A DNA stretch of 64,000 nt, from NCBI RefSeq assembly GCF_000003815.2, contig NC_049983.1, forward strand, positions 16,752,907-16,816,906, given 5' to 3'. Each line of letters starts with the position of its first letter. The first letter of the stretch is position 1. The position numbers and the translations under genes are program-made. The notes below the pieces were generated by a model. The model worked only from the letters and a program-made list of their open reading frames with translations. It did no database searches and was not told the origin of the DNA. This DNA comes from Branchiostoma floridae. Taxonomy: Eukaryota; Chordata; Leptocardii; Amphioxiformes; Branchiostomatidae. This document shows, in pieces, positions 42,820 to 53,755 of the stretch.

Positions 42820-44580
42820 ATGGACGAGAGCCGCTGTCCAGGGTCTAAAGCAGTCGATGGCTGTCATGCGGCTTGGTTTTTCTCGAGATTGCAGAAGATG
42901 AGATCAGAGGGTGTGTTGGTGGACGTAACTCTGTGTGCGGAGGGAAAAGAGATCCCCTGTCACCGCTTGGTTCTCGCAACTTTCAGTGACTATTTCTGTT
43001 CCATGTTCAGCGGAAACCTCATTGAGACCAAGAAGGACAAGATAGAGATGGGAGGGGTGAGTGCAGAGGCTCTGCAACAATTGGTAGACTATGCCTACAC
43101 GTCTAAAATCAACATCACTGAAGAAAATGTCCGGCCCCTGTTTGAAGCCGCAGACATGCTGCAGTTTCTCGGAGTCTGTGTCAAATGCGAAGTCTTTTTA
43201 CAAGATCGCTTGAATGAAGAATCGTGTTTGGGAATATGGGTGCTGGCAGACAGGGTATCATGTACAAGTCTGTCCGAGAAAGCAAAAAGCTGGGCTCTAA
43301 AATGGTTTGAAGAATTGTGCACAACTGATGAGTTCCTTCAGCTACCAGTTCACTTCCTAAAGACATACATCTCAGATGAGGGCCTTCTGGCCAAGGAGGA
43401 GCGAATCTTGGAAGCAATCATGCTTTGGGCAAGACACGATCTTAAACAACGGGAAGGACATCTCAAGGAGCTGTTGAAGTGTGTATGCCTCTCAAGTTTG
43501 GACCAAAACTATCTCAAGAAGATTCTGAAGAAAGACAAGGTGTTGGCAAAACTTCCTGGAATCAAGCAGATGACAAAGAGTCAGTCTACGCATGAAGCAC
43601 CTCGTCACATTCTCCAGCAAGACTTTCTGGTTATCGGTGGTAATTGGCTTGTTCCTCATGGTACTGGAGCTCTCAGAGGGATCGGGCCGATATTGTATTC
43701 AAACAACAATATGTACAGGCTTGGCCTTGATTGTGACTGTATTGACATAAGCCCACTGCCTGAGCCCTTTCAGGAAAGCAGGGGGCTAGCAGCATGTGTT
43801 GTAGATGGTGACGTCATCGTGACAGGGGGTGTAAGTATGCCATCCAAAGCATGGCGGTACAGCCTATCACTGAACTCTTGGGCAAAACTGGGAAATCTAA
43901 AGCGAGGAAGATTCAACCATGGGATGGCAGTTGTGCAGGGACAGGTGTATGTTGTTGGTGGTTCCTCGCCAGTTGGATACCCAGACGTTATAGGCAGGTT
44001 GTCTGAAGTCGAGGTGTACAACATGAAAACCAACCGCTGGAGGAAGGCTGCGCCACTACAGGTTGCAGTCAGCAGCTTCGGCATAACCACGTGTGGTGGA
44101 AAGATCTACGTATTTGGTGGTGAGCCCTATCTGTACGAAGGTGATGACTTCATGAACAACAAGACCAACGCCGTACAGATCTACGACCCTTCCCAGAATG
44201 AGTGGAGTTTCGACATAGTGTTGCCAGTCAATTTGTCGTGCATAAAGGCGTGCACAGTCGACTCGAAGATATACATAGTTGGCGGAGAGTTACAGAGTGT
44301 GGTGTGCTTCGATCCCAAGGAACTGAAGTTGCATCACCTGGCAGACAGACTGTTCCCGTGGAGGCAGTGCAGTGCTACCGTGTGCGGCGGGGAAATCTAC
44401 ATATCTGGTGGCAGGGTGCATCAGTTCGTACATAGCGAAGATGGAACACAGCGTGAGCGTCAGATCGAAAACTACTCCAAGGTCCAGTGTTACAATGTGA
44501 AGAATGATATCATGGTCCTGGGTAAGGATATGCCAGATGCACTGTATGGACACTGCACTGTTACTATTGCCAAGGCATAA
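42820..44580 (+). CDS. BTB-BACK-Kelch protein, Kelch gene B
   Basis: Single coding exon, 586 aa. A splice acceptor (TTTAATTTGTTAG) ends four bases before the ATG, implying a 5' UTR intron. BTB about residues 20-130 (VLVDVTLCAEGKEIPCHRLVL, with MFSGN), BACK about 135-240, then six Kelch blades marked FLVIGG, VIVTGG, VYVVGG, IYVFGG, IYIVGG and IYISGG. It is probably a Cullin-3 adaptor by family; substrate unknown. It is closer to genes C and D than to A, and shares upstream and downstream flanks with D. The intact frame and conserved blade glycines suggest a functional gene. Confidence 0.92.
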   Translation: MDESRCPGSKAVDGCHAAWFFSRLQKMRSEGVLVDVTLCAEGKEIPCHRLVLATFSDYFCSMFSGNLIETKKDKIEMGGVSAEALQQLVDYAYTSKINITEENVRPLFEAADMLQFLGVCVKCEVFLQDRLNEESCLGIWVLADRVSCTSLSEKAKSWALKWFEELCTTDEFLQLPVHFLKTYISDEGLLAKEERILEAIMLWARHDLKQREGHLKELLKCVCLSSLDQNYLKKILKKDKVLAKLPGIKQMTKSQSTHEAPRHILQQDFLVIGGNWLVPHGTGALRGIGPILYSNNNMYRLGLDCDCIDISPLPEPFQESRGLAACVVDGDVIVTGGVSMPSKAWRYSLSLNSWAKLGNLKRGRFNHGMAVVQGQVYVVGGSSPVGYPDVIGRLSEVEVYNMKTNRWRKAAPLQVAVSSFGITTCGGKIYVFGGEPYLYEGDDFMNNKTNAVQIYDPSQNEWSFDIVLPVNLSCIKACTVDSKIYIVGGELQSVVCFDPKELKLHHLADRLFPWRQCSATVCGGEIYISGGRVHQFVHSEDGTQRERQIENYSKVQCYNVKNDIMVLGKDMPDALYGHCTVTIAKA

Positions 44581-44844
44581 GTGTTCTGATACGAGTGATA
44601 TCAAATTCAAAGTGCAACATTTGTCTGATAATATTCAATAATGATAGATATGCTCACACTGAGTCACAGATCATTTGTTCTGAATCATGTGTTTGAAGTT
44701 TGATAAAAAATGTTGTATTCTGGTGTCATAAACACTTCAAATTAGCTTATTCAGCTAAGTTGGCCCAACAAGACATGTGAGGTCAAAGGTGAAGATCCTT
44801 AACTTGTAAACGTTTCTTGTCTGGATGATGCTCTTTACATATAG

Positions 44845-44898
44845 AATACAACACAGGGTATTCCGTATCACGTGATACGGAATACACCGTGTTGTATT
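44845..44898. repeat. 54-bp palindrome centred on CACGTG
   Basis: Arms AATACAACAC....TATTCCGTATCAC and complement meet at GTATCACGTGATAC. Only the four-base patch differs between arms. It lies in the 3' flank of Kelch gene B. Confidence 0.9.
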
Positions 44899-46079
44899 TC
44901 ATTTATATCATGCCAACCTGAGAAAACACATCTTTCGATTAGAAATGCGCCAGAAGTTGAGAAAATTTGGTGCTCTTGAACAAAAATTGCTGCAACAGCA
45001 ATGTTCCAACATCTGAATCAGGTATTCGAATTTTCAACCGCGCCACACTCTGCGTGTTCAGAGTATGTTCGAAATATTCGATGGAAGCCTGTGTGATACA
45101 ACTTCGAAGCCTGTGTGATACGGCTTTTAATCACACGGTCCAGAACACCTGCATCGAACGTTTTGGCGTCATAGGTATGATATATAAATGTCCATACAGT
45201 TGTTGTCTTTGTCTCGGGCCAACAACTTTGAAATATTATCCACAATTCATGCATCTGTATTGTAGCAGACAGGTATCCTCTGCTCTCTCGTCAATAGAAA
45301 GACCTTGATAGCACTGATTTTTATGTTGCAGTCTAAATATCCATTGGAATTACTAGTTGATGTTAATGGAAATTATTCATGCAAGATATGTGTAACACTA
45401 ACTGTATACTTCATCATATTCCAAATTTGATGTGCACTCAAAGTGCAGATGTTAAACAACATGTATCACTTGATAAGCAGTTTACTATTTGAATGCTACT
45501 GTGTTCTACTTAATATTTAGACAGCATTGTATTCTTGAATACCCTAATACTATATTTTTACATTTTTTATAACCTCTCTTTTGTATTACATTGTACCTAT
45601 ACTAAATACTAACTATTGTGATCAACTTATGATAAACATAGCTGAACTTTGTTTTTTCCTTTTTAGGTAACATGTTTGAATCTTGAAGACCTACATATTA
45701 CTTATTAGCACTTCTGTTTTTTCTACGACATACTACTGTTAGTTGATAAGCACAATTACTTTATTATTGCGTAGTATGCACAGTGTTCTTTGATTTTGAT
45801 ATTTTTTCTTCACGTATATTTGATAGCCCTTAGAACACATATCTTTGTGAAACGCACTAGACTAAAGACAAGATTATCATAAGATAAACTGGTCTGAGTC
45901 TGACGCTACACTGCGCTGTATTACTTTCTCCTTCAAACGATAGAAAACAACACGTGAAGGGGCGTAGTTGTGTGAGAACTTTTATTGCCAACAAATTAAA
46001 GTTGTACATGTCCATGTTAATCTGTACTGTAATTTGACATCATTACAAGACTTTAACCTTCTCCCTCCTGTCTTATTTT

Positions 46080-46890
46080 GTGTATGAGTGACATTCCCGG
46101 TCATCAATTTTCGTCCATTTCCAAAAAAAATGTGGACCAAACTGTGAATCGTCCAAAGCAGCAGCAAAATGAGCAAATATACTAGTGTGCCGAAAATTAC
46201 ACGAAAATATAGGAAAACGGACACCAGTGTCATAACATCTCAATTCATGATCAAAGGTGAAAGAAGAAAATGCGAAAGACCAGAAATGAATCTATTATTT
46301 AGTATCCATACCAATAGTCTCTTAGCCATGGTTTTCTTCAACCTTCCTGCACTACTTCGATTTCATGATGAAGGCGACTTTTTTTTGTTCATCTGTTGAT
46401 CAACAAAAAAATAACAAAAATGAAGAACGTCTTGTTCGGCTCACCATACTCTGTATCACTCGTTCAATCTTCCTAACCCCTTCGATTTCACAATGAAGGC
46501 AACTTTGTTTTGTTCATCTGTTGATCAATAAAAATAACAAACAAAACAAAAATGACAAATAAAGAATAACAAAAATGAAGAACGTATTGTTCGGTATACC
46601 ATACTCTGTATCATTCGTTCAACCTTTCTAACCCCCTCGATTCATAATGAAGGGAACTTTTTGCCCAACTTTAAACAACAAATTAAAGAACAACAAAGAT
46701 TACAAATAAAGAATAGCAAAAATGAAGATCTACTGTTCGGCATGCCATACTCTGCAGGTTTAGTCATTTAGCCACCTTCAGAACACTTAGATTTCATAAT
46801 GAAGACATTTTTTGCGCAACTTTTTGTTCGCATTCCTTTCATAAATTTTGGGGTTCCTGAACAACGAGGTATATATAATCGAGTTAACAT
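46080..46890. repeat. Dispersed repeat with internal tandem units, related to 25490-25920
   Basis: Three to four units of about 130-180 bp, each containing AAAAATGAAGA, a TTGTTCGG-like core, CCATACTCTG and AATGAAGGCAACTTT. The flanks (TTTCCAAAA, GGGGTTCCTGAACAA...TATATAATC) also match 25590-25890, where only one unit is present. This suggests a mobile element whose inner segment amplified here. Confidence 0.7.
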
Positions 46891-47087
46891 AAAGAAAAGG
46901 ATATATATTTTCTACTACCGAACCAACCGTTAATATCAGAACCAAGGCACAACGTTACATACTTTTTTTGAGTTTGTGTTTCTCTAGACTTATGGTTCCT
47001 TACATGCAGAACAATATTAAAATGCTCCAGCGCGGTAAAATATCGTGCCAACCAACTATTCATGCAACAACAGTTACACCACAAGCT

Positions 47088-48686
47088 TTAAGTCTTGGCA
47101 ATAGCTACTGTGCAGTGTCTATGCAGCGGCTTTGGCAGATCCTTAGCCAATACCATGGTATTGTTCCTCACATTGTAACACTGAACTATATATAGCGAAG
47201 TTTTCACGGTTAGGCAGAGGACCACCATACAGGTGGTAGCTCTGTTCCTTGCCACCAGTAATGTAGATGTCAGAGCCGCATACTGTGGCGCTGCAGTGGG
47301 CCCACGGGGCCAATGTTTCAGCCAACATCTCATCAGGACTTTCCCATGGGCAATGGTCTGGATTAAAGCCAAGCACCCAATTCAACCGTCCACCGACCAA
47401 GTAGATCTTGGTGTCAACTGTGCAAGCGCTCAGATGAGAAACCCTATCGGACACCCAACACTCCTCTACCGCCCACATTTCGTGCATGGCCGTTGGGTCA
47501 TAGTGCTGAACATGACTAGTTGCACCCAGTTTCTCGTTTGTAATGCCACCAAAGACATAGAGCTTTCCACTGCAGGCAGTTATGCCGAAATTGCTCACTG
47601 CCAGCGGAAGCGGTTCCGTTAGTTTCCAATTAGAACGGTTGTTCCTCTTCTTTTCGTATACCTCAACGTCAGGTATTCTACACTCCCGAGAAAGAAGGGT
47701 CCTGTCATGTGCATTCTTTGTACCACCAACCACGTACAGCTTTTCTCCCAAAACTGCCATCCCAAGGCCGTATCTTCCTTTCCCAAGGTTAGCCAGCTTC
47801 ATCCAAATGTTCGTAGACGCGATGTACCTCCATGCCTGGCGCATGGACTTTTTCCCGCCTGAATGAACTAAAATGTCCTTCTGGAGAATTTGGCGAGGTT
47901 CTGCATGTGTAGGTTGTATCTTCATCATCGCATTGATACCATCAACTCCTGCCAACACATTGTCTTCCTTCAGAATGGTCTTGAGATAGTCTGGGTCCAT
48001 ACGCGAGAAGCGGACACACTTCAGTAGATCCTTGAGATATTTCTGCCGTTCTTCAGGGGCATGTCTTGTCCAAAGCATGATCACTTCCAAGATTCGTTCC
48101 TCCTTCTTGGTTAGCAGGCCCTTATCTGAGATGTACGACTGCAGCAAATGACCTGGCAGGTGAAGAAACTCCTCCGTCGCGCACACTTCTTCAAACTTCT
48201 TTAGAGCGCAGCTTTTTGCCGTATCTGCTAAACGCGCGCACGATACCCTGTCCGCTAGCGCCCATATTCCCAAACACGTTTCTACGCTCACGCGTTGATG
48301 TAGAAACTCCTCGCAGTGGGCGCGGACTCCGAGAAACTGCAGCATGTCTGCGGCTTCAAACAGTGGCCGGACGTTTTCTTCGGTGATGTTGACTTCGGAT
48401 GTGTAAGCGTAGTCTACCAACTGTTGCAGTACGTCTGCGCTCACCCCTCCTATCTCTATCTTGTCCTTCTTGCTCTCGCTGAGACCTACGCTGAACATAG
48501 ACCGAAAGTATTCACTCCATGCCGCTGAGCGAGAACCAGGCGGTGACAAGGGATCTCTTTTCCCTCCGCACTCAGGGTCACGTCCATCAACACACTGGCT
48601 GATCTCATTTTCTGCAACTCGCCGAAGAACCAGTCTTTGTTGTAGTGGTAGCAGTTCCATAACCGAGGGTGTATCACTTCCAACAT
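47088..48686 (-). pseudogene. BTB-BACK-Kelch pseudogene, Kelch copy C
   Basis: The frame starts at ATG 48686, two bases after an acceptor (GTGTTAG), and reads normal BTB sequence to VLMDVTLSAEGKEIPCHRLV. A frameshift at about 48521-48533 then breaks it. The main frame continues from about 48530 through BACK and Kelch to about 47195, where four extra bases in a TATATA run (about 47183-47195) shift frame again. The last segment, VQCYNVRNNTMVLAKDLPKP, is in the third frame and ends at 47088. About 52 residues covering Kelch blade 1 and the start of blade 2 are missing in frame at about 47865, where ILV joins GGKKSM. Three independent lesions argue for a pseudogene rather than a sequencing fault. 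It is closest to genes B and D. Confidence 0.88.
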
Positions 48687-48715
48687 CCCTAACACAGAGA
48701 GAGACAGCAGATATG

Positions 48716-49045
48716 TAATCTCCAAGCAGATGCTACGGTGGTATAATATGGTATCAAAAGCTGGCAAAGTAGTGTAGCCAGCCTAGCCGGAGTGTTCATT
48801 GGACACGGAGGATGGCTAATTGAAAATCTCCAAGCAGATCTTGCGTGGCATAAGATAGTATCATAAGCTGGGGAAAGAGTTTAGCCGGTGGCTTCCCCTG
48901 CTTATGAATATGATACCATCTTATGCCACGCAAGATCTGCTTGGAGATTAGCTAATTAACAAACCTTTGCCGGCTACACGTCACTCCACACTGTGACGTC
49001 ACTCCTTGGCCAGCTTATGCCACCGGTAAATCTGCTTGTAGCAGA
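48716..49045. mobile_element. Nested TAATCTCCAAGCAGAT inverted-repeat elements
   Basis: An outer element starts TAATCTCCAAGCAGATGCTA (48716) and ends near GGTAAATCTGCTTGTAG. Inside it, 48829-48952 is a near-perfect hairpin with ATCTCCAAGCAGATCTTGCG and its complement, plus TGGCATAAGATAGTATCA. This appears to be one element inserted into another of the same family. Confidence 0.85.
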
Positions 49046-49479
49046 CATGTATATTGGTAGTAAAGATAAGGCTGAGGTCCATGCATGATTCTAAGTCTGC
49101 AAGCGTTTGTCAAACGTGACGGACCAGGGCTGATCGTGACCTGTAAACGGTTTTTGTGTTGACCATGCGTTAAAGTATTAAACTTGAGGGTTTGCATATT
49201 GGGACTTTTACATGTGTAAAATGCAGCAGTTAAAAAAAAAACTTATTATTCACTGTGTGCAATTTAGCTCCTAAATTGCATAATTGGTATCTTACAATGT
49301 AAATCATCACATACCAAAAACCATGACAATCGGCCCATGTAATTGAAAAAGCCACTAGGGGGCCCAAATCTGCACGACTTGCTCTCTGTTCCAACAGCTA
49401 TCGTCCACTTCAAAATTACGACACAGTGTCCAGAACACGAGATATGAAAATTGAAGCTTGATATCATGCCCCCCGTGCA

Positions 49480-49575
49480 CACACACAAACGTGCACATAC
49501 ACACACGTACACACGCACACACACGTGCACGCACACACACACACCGTGTGACACACACACACGTACATACATGTA
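49480..49575. repeat. CA-rich simple repeat
   Basis: An interrupted (CA)n and ACGT-containing tract. It generates false cysteine/valine-rich and threonine/histidine-rich frames on both strands. Confidence 0.9.
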
Positions 49576-49579
49576 TTAC

Positions 49580-50800
49580 TAACATTCATGACAACAACAT
49601 TCAACGCCCACCTTGCCATAAAAGAATATACACCCCAATAACATGCAACATCGCCCCCTCCCCCGGAAAGAACCTCGAAAAGTGTGGCAATTAAAATTAT
49701 TGCCATAGCGACGGTTTTAATGTTTATAAGTTTTACAGATTGTTGTTGTTAATGGGTTTTAATAGTCGTATTCCATTCGTTTGGCGATCGATGTTCATAG
49801 AGCATTGCTGTCAAAGGGGGTCCCTTGTGAGTGAAGGGTGAACTAATGTAAATGCTCCTCATCGTTTTTACAAATCAGGGCCTCATTTTACATGAATGAT
49901 ATCAGTTGATCATCCTCTCTAGCTAAATAACAATATGCTAAAAAAAAGGGTTTTTGCCAGTATCGATATAGATATATATATAGATATATAGATAGATAAA
50001 AATATTTTTCTACTGAACTAATTGTGTTTGTCATGAATTATGCAAATAAGGCTCTCATTTGCATAAACTATATAACTTGATCATCTCCAACGAATTGACA
50101 TGCGCAATATATGTTAAGAAAGGAGACTTTTGTCGCCTTTTCTGCTAATTTATGCAAATTAGGACCTAATTTGCATAGTTAATGTTAAACGATGTTCACT
50201 TGTACATAACTTCCAAATGCTACAAGTAAGAAGTTCCCGTCATTTATCAAAATGACATTATAGCATTTTCTCATTAATTATGCAAATTATGCATTTATTT
50301 ATCAATATTCTCCTCTTTCTCAGTTACAAAGGTCACATGTTGTAATGGTCCTTTAATTGAGCTGAGCATGTTTCCCAATTTATTATGCAAATTAGCTTCC
50401 ACTCTGCATAATTCTTCATAACTAATATGTAATTATATTAAGCATCACGTAACCTATCCACATACCAAAAACCATAACAATCCGTCAACCCCTTCTTTAG
50501 TTATTCCCTTTAGAAGTCTGACACCTAAGTCTAAACCTGTCCTGCAGTTCCAAAATAAGCCGCTAGGGGGCCCAAACCTATACCACTTACTTACAGCATC
50601 AAGAGCTGTCTACCACTTAAGATTCATAGCCGCAGCATGTCCAGAACTCGAGATATCAAACCAAGAAGTTCCGCTGCAGTACCGTAACAGGCCACTAGAA
50701 GGCCAAAAATCTTATCGCTTCCAGGTCTCAACAAGAACTACCCACGTACCGAATATCAATACAATTCATCCAGGCGTTCTTGAGCTATGGTGGTCTTCTA
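49580..50800. repeat. Degenerate repeat block with ATTATGCAAATTAG motifs
   Basis: ATTATGCAAAT followed by GGNNC(T)NATTTGCATA recurs near 50037, 50155, 50278 and 50382 at about 110-125 bp spacing. The later part (50440-50700) repeats blocks seen at 49300-49450: CACATACCAAAAACCAT, CGCTAGGGGGCCC-like and GTCCAGAAC.CGAGATAT. It may be the tail region of a LINE or a rolling-circle element; nothing here encodes a recognisable protein. Confidence 0.65.
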
Positions 50801-51498
50801 CAACCGGCACACACATACAAACGCTACCCAAAATATAACTTTCTTGGCGAAGGTAACCATCACATCGCTATCTCACAACCCCCACATGTTTTAAGCTCAA
50901 ACAATGTTCACACATCAGTTTGTACTTTTGAAAACAGAAAGATATTACGGGTGAAGAAGGCCACCAAACTTTCCAAATTCCTGGACACATAAACCACGAA
51001 CGAACCCGGAAGTGATTTCCACGACTCACAGGTCATTTTCCGAGAAACATATCTCCACAATCTTTTAACCCCTGTTTCAAATGNNNNNNNNNNNNNNNNN
51101 NNNNNNNNNNNNNNNNNNNNNNNNNNNNNNNNNNNNNNNNNNNNNNNNNNNNNNNNNNNNNNNNNNNNNNNNNNNNNNNNNNNNNNNNNNNNNNNNNNNN
51201 NNNNNNNNNNNNNNNNNNNNNNNNNNNNNNNNNNNNNNNNNNNNNNNAGTTTTTAGAATACTTTGGAAACGGTTCCCCACTATAGTATTAAGCTCGCCCA
51301 TCAGGCGTCGCTAAAAAAAACCTAACAATACTCGAGCACGTGAAGGAGTTTCTAGCATTGGCCACATACTGTCTTCTTCTGAGGCTGGCAATTCAGGAGA
51401 ACTGCAGAAACTCTTGGGCGAAACGCTAAAAAAATTCGCACAGCAAGGCTGGGCCGTCGTTTTCTCGTGGTTATCACCTGTCCTGAAGGCCGTGGTCT

Positions 51499-52058
51499 CA
51501 TGCCCGTAGCCAGGGGGGGTTCGGGGGGTTCGGAAGAACCCCCCCCCCCCACACGCTCAAAAGGTCCACTTTTTCAGGCTTGAAGGTCCACTTTTTCATG
51601 TCCAAGATTTTTTTCAAAGGCATGACTTATTTGCATTTTTCCCTGATAGACATTTCAGTCAATCTTAGTGAGTCTATCAGCAAAATTTGCCCCAGAAAGT
51701 GCGGGAAATGGCTTTTCAGAGGGTCCAGATTTCAAAATTTCCCCGGACCTCCATTGCGACCCCTAGCGCCTTTGGTGTCGGACATGGTGAAAATATGTCG
51801 AGGGAGTTGGCCTCAAAGACTTACGCAAAAGCCTTGTCCTTTAATAGAAATTCCATTAAACTTCGCAAGCGATTTTTGCCCGTCAAAATGCAGGAAATGA
51901 CGTTTCAGAGGGTCAAATTTTTAATTTTTCCGGGGGAGCATGCCCCGGACCCCCCTAGGCAGCTCACGCCTTCGGCGTGAGTCTCGCGCCTGCGGCGCTC
52001 GATGGTCCCACAATTACTAAAAAGAACCCCCCCAACCAAAATCCTGGCTACGGGCATG
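51499..52058. mobile_element. 560-bp inverted-repeat element with CATGCCCGTAGCCAGG ends
   Basis: CATGCCCGTAGCCAGG at 51499 and its exact complement ending at 52058. A 5-bp direct repeat GGTCT flanks it at 51494-51498 and 52059-52063. The interior has two units of the CAAAATTTGCCC...TTTCAGAGGGTC repeat also present at 39440-40120. There is no transposase frame. The superfamily is uncertain. Confidence 0.85.
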
Positions 52059-52739
52059 GGTCTGGCTGCAGTACTGGCACGGAACCGTATTTTAATGATG
52101 ATGATCACCTGGACTGTCCATCACAGTTTTGATATCCCTGTTCAACCAATGATAGCATGACAATTAGCAGTTCGACCAATGAGACAGAGACAGTACCTGC
52201 ATGTCAGTCAAATATTTGCATGTTTATGTTTTATGTTACATTTCTACGTTTTGTCGGACTGTCTTTGTCAGGTTTTCTATTTGTCTCGCATAACTTGAAG
52301 TGGGGCCTGAGAGGGCCCTTCACTGTAATTGTTTATAGCCACATATGGTGTTTTCCAGTGGCCAGGTGTTCCTGGGGGATTTTACTTCCTGTGGTCATCT
52401 CAGCACAACATGACCTTCCTACTTCTGACGCCCACGGTCTAAATGCATTTCTCAGAAAGTGGGGTGGACTATACCATAACCGCTCGGGACTCGGGTCGAA
52501 AGTAACTGAAGTGCCGTACATGTAACACCATTTAAAGCATCTTAAACAGCAACACAAGTATTTAAACGAATAAACATATATACAAAACACCATATAAAAA
52601 CTACATTTGCACCTACAAGTCTTACTTTGTTTTGTCAAACCTGAAAGCTAAAGTACGAAACACCCCCTTATGTTACATGAACTCTTCCGCTCGGTTACGT
52701 GATGACATGATCAGTCTGGCCTTGGGAACTTGGTGATCG

Positions 52740-53443
52740 TTTCGTCCAAGGAGGCTTTCTTTAACCTCCTTGTTTCGTCCATTCAACACTTCCTACATTT
52801 CTTTGATTTGTCTGTGGCAGAAAACACAGTAAGTATAAATAACAATGCTCAATTTTAGTGTGGCTGTTCTTGAGAAGTGTTTTGCGCTGTTCTTCTTTTG
52901 GGAGTGGGGGGGGGGGGCGAGAGAGGTTTGTTCCTTTACTGGTCTGTTCGAGGAGGTTGAAAATTCCTTTTTTCAACCTCCTTCGTCTGTTCAAAGAGGT
53001 TATATAACCTCCTTGCTTTGTTAATACACCTTGCACCTGAATCTAGCGATATGATAGACGTTAAATGAGGACAAGAACAACAACAGTTAGCAAGATGACT
53101 GTTTTTTTCAATCAGCAGACGTCAGAATACGGCCTGCGATTTCCCACTGCGATTTCCCACGTTACATGATAGAGTAGAGTAAGCTCCTTGGTAGAGTAGA
53201 GTAGAGTTTATAGATTTATCGATGATAAATTGACCATGCTGACCTGTATCGTCTGAGCTGTATAATTACCAGTTTTTAAGCATAAGCTATCATTCCATAA
53301 GCAAAAACTGGCAAATATTATTAAAGTTTATAAAAAATAAAGTGAAGTAGTGTTTGGGTTTGATGGAGGATTTGTATTCTGTTTGTTCAGTTTCTGCAAG
53401 GAGGTTAAAGAATCACTTCTTTCTTTAACCTCCTTGGTTTCTG
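52740..53443. mobile_element. Cluster of micro-palindromic insertions (CAAGGAGG...CCTCCTTG)
   Basis: Four separate short palindromes: 52747-52772 (26 bp, duplication TTTCGTC at 52740-52746 and 52773-52779); 52950-52984 (duplication GTCTGTTC at 52942-52949 and 52985-52992); 52992-53015 (24 bp, imperfect flanks); 53397-53436 (40 bp, duplication GTTTCTG at 53390-53396 and 53437-53443). A fragment AAGCTCCTTG at 53181-53190 between two GTAGAGT copies may be a deleted member. All lie within about 1 kb upstream of Kelch gene D. Confidence 0.85.
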
Positions 53444-53755
53444 TATGTTGTGATAGAGGTAATGTTTACCATTCTCATGCAGGTGGCCAAAGGTGAAGAC
53501 CCCTGATCGATTTGCATAACAATGTCCATACATGTATTCTTTAGGTCTTTATGGCCTTCCCTGTTGAGAGTGTTGACCATATATGGCCATGCAGTCAGAA
53601 TGGTGAATGGCCTTATTTCTTTCCAAGGAGCTTTTATCAATGAAAGTTCTTTCACATTCTGCCAAGGAATATTTACTTAAATGTCGTTCATGAGTGAAGT
53701 GAAGTCTACTTTATCTGAATACCTTGACTCTCTTCTTGCTAGGATCATATATAAC

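Larger units (their letters stand above)
44581..47087. other. Intergenic DNA between Kelch gene B and pseudogene C
   Basis: Contains a 54-bp palindrome (44845-44898). The block at about 45960-46050 resembles 56725-56810 downstream of Kelch gene D (ACTTTTATTGCCA... GACAT). A dispersed and tandem repeat occupies 46080-46890. No coding exon is supported. Confidence 0.55.

Noticed and set aside
49264-49706. Cysteine/valine-rich and threonine/histidine-rich frames on both strands
   Set aside because: Produced by the CA-rich simple repeat; no other coding evidence.
51494-52063. RAG/Transib-type transposon, because of the 5-bp duplication
   Set aside because: The ends CATGCCCGTAG do not match a CAC(A/T)GTG-like heptamer and no transposase is present; the duplication length alone is weak.
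53624-53646. CAAGGAGCTTTTATC between two TTCTTTC copies as another micro-palindrome
   Set aside because: The flanks match exactly, but the right half is not palindromic and the flank is low complexity; kept out of the main count.
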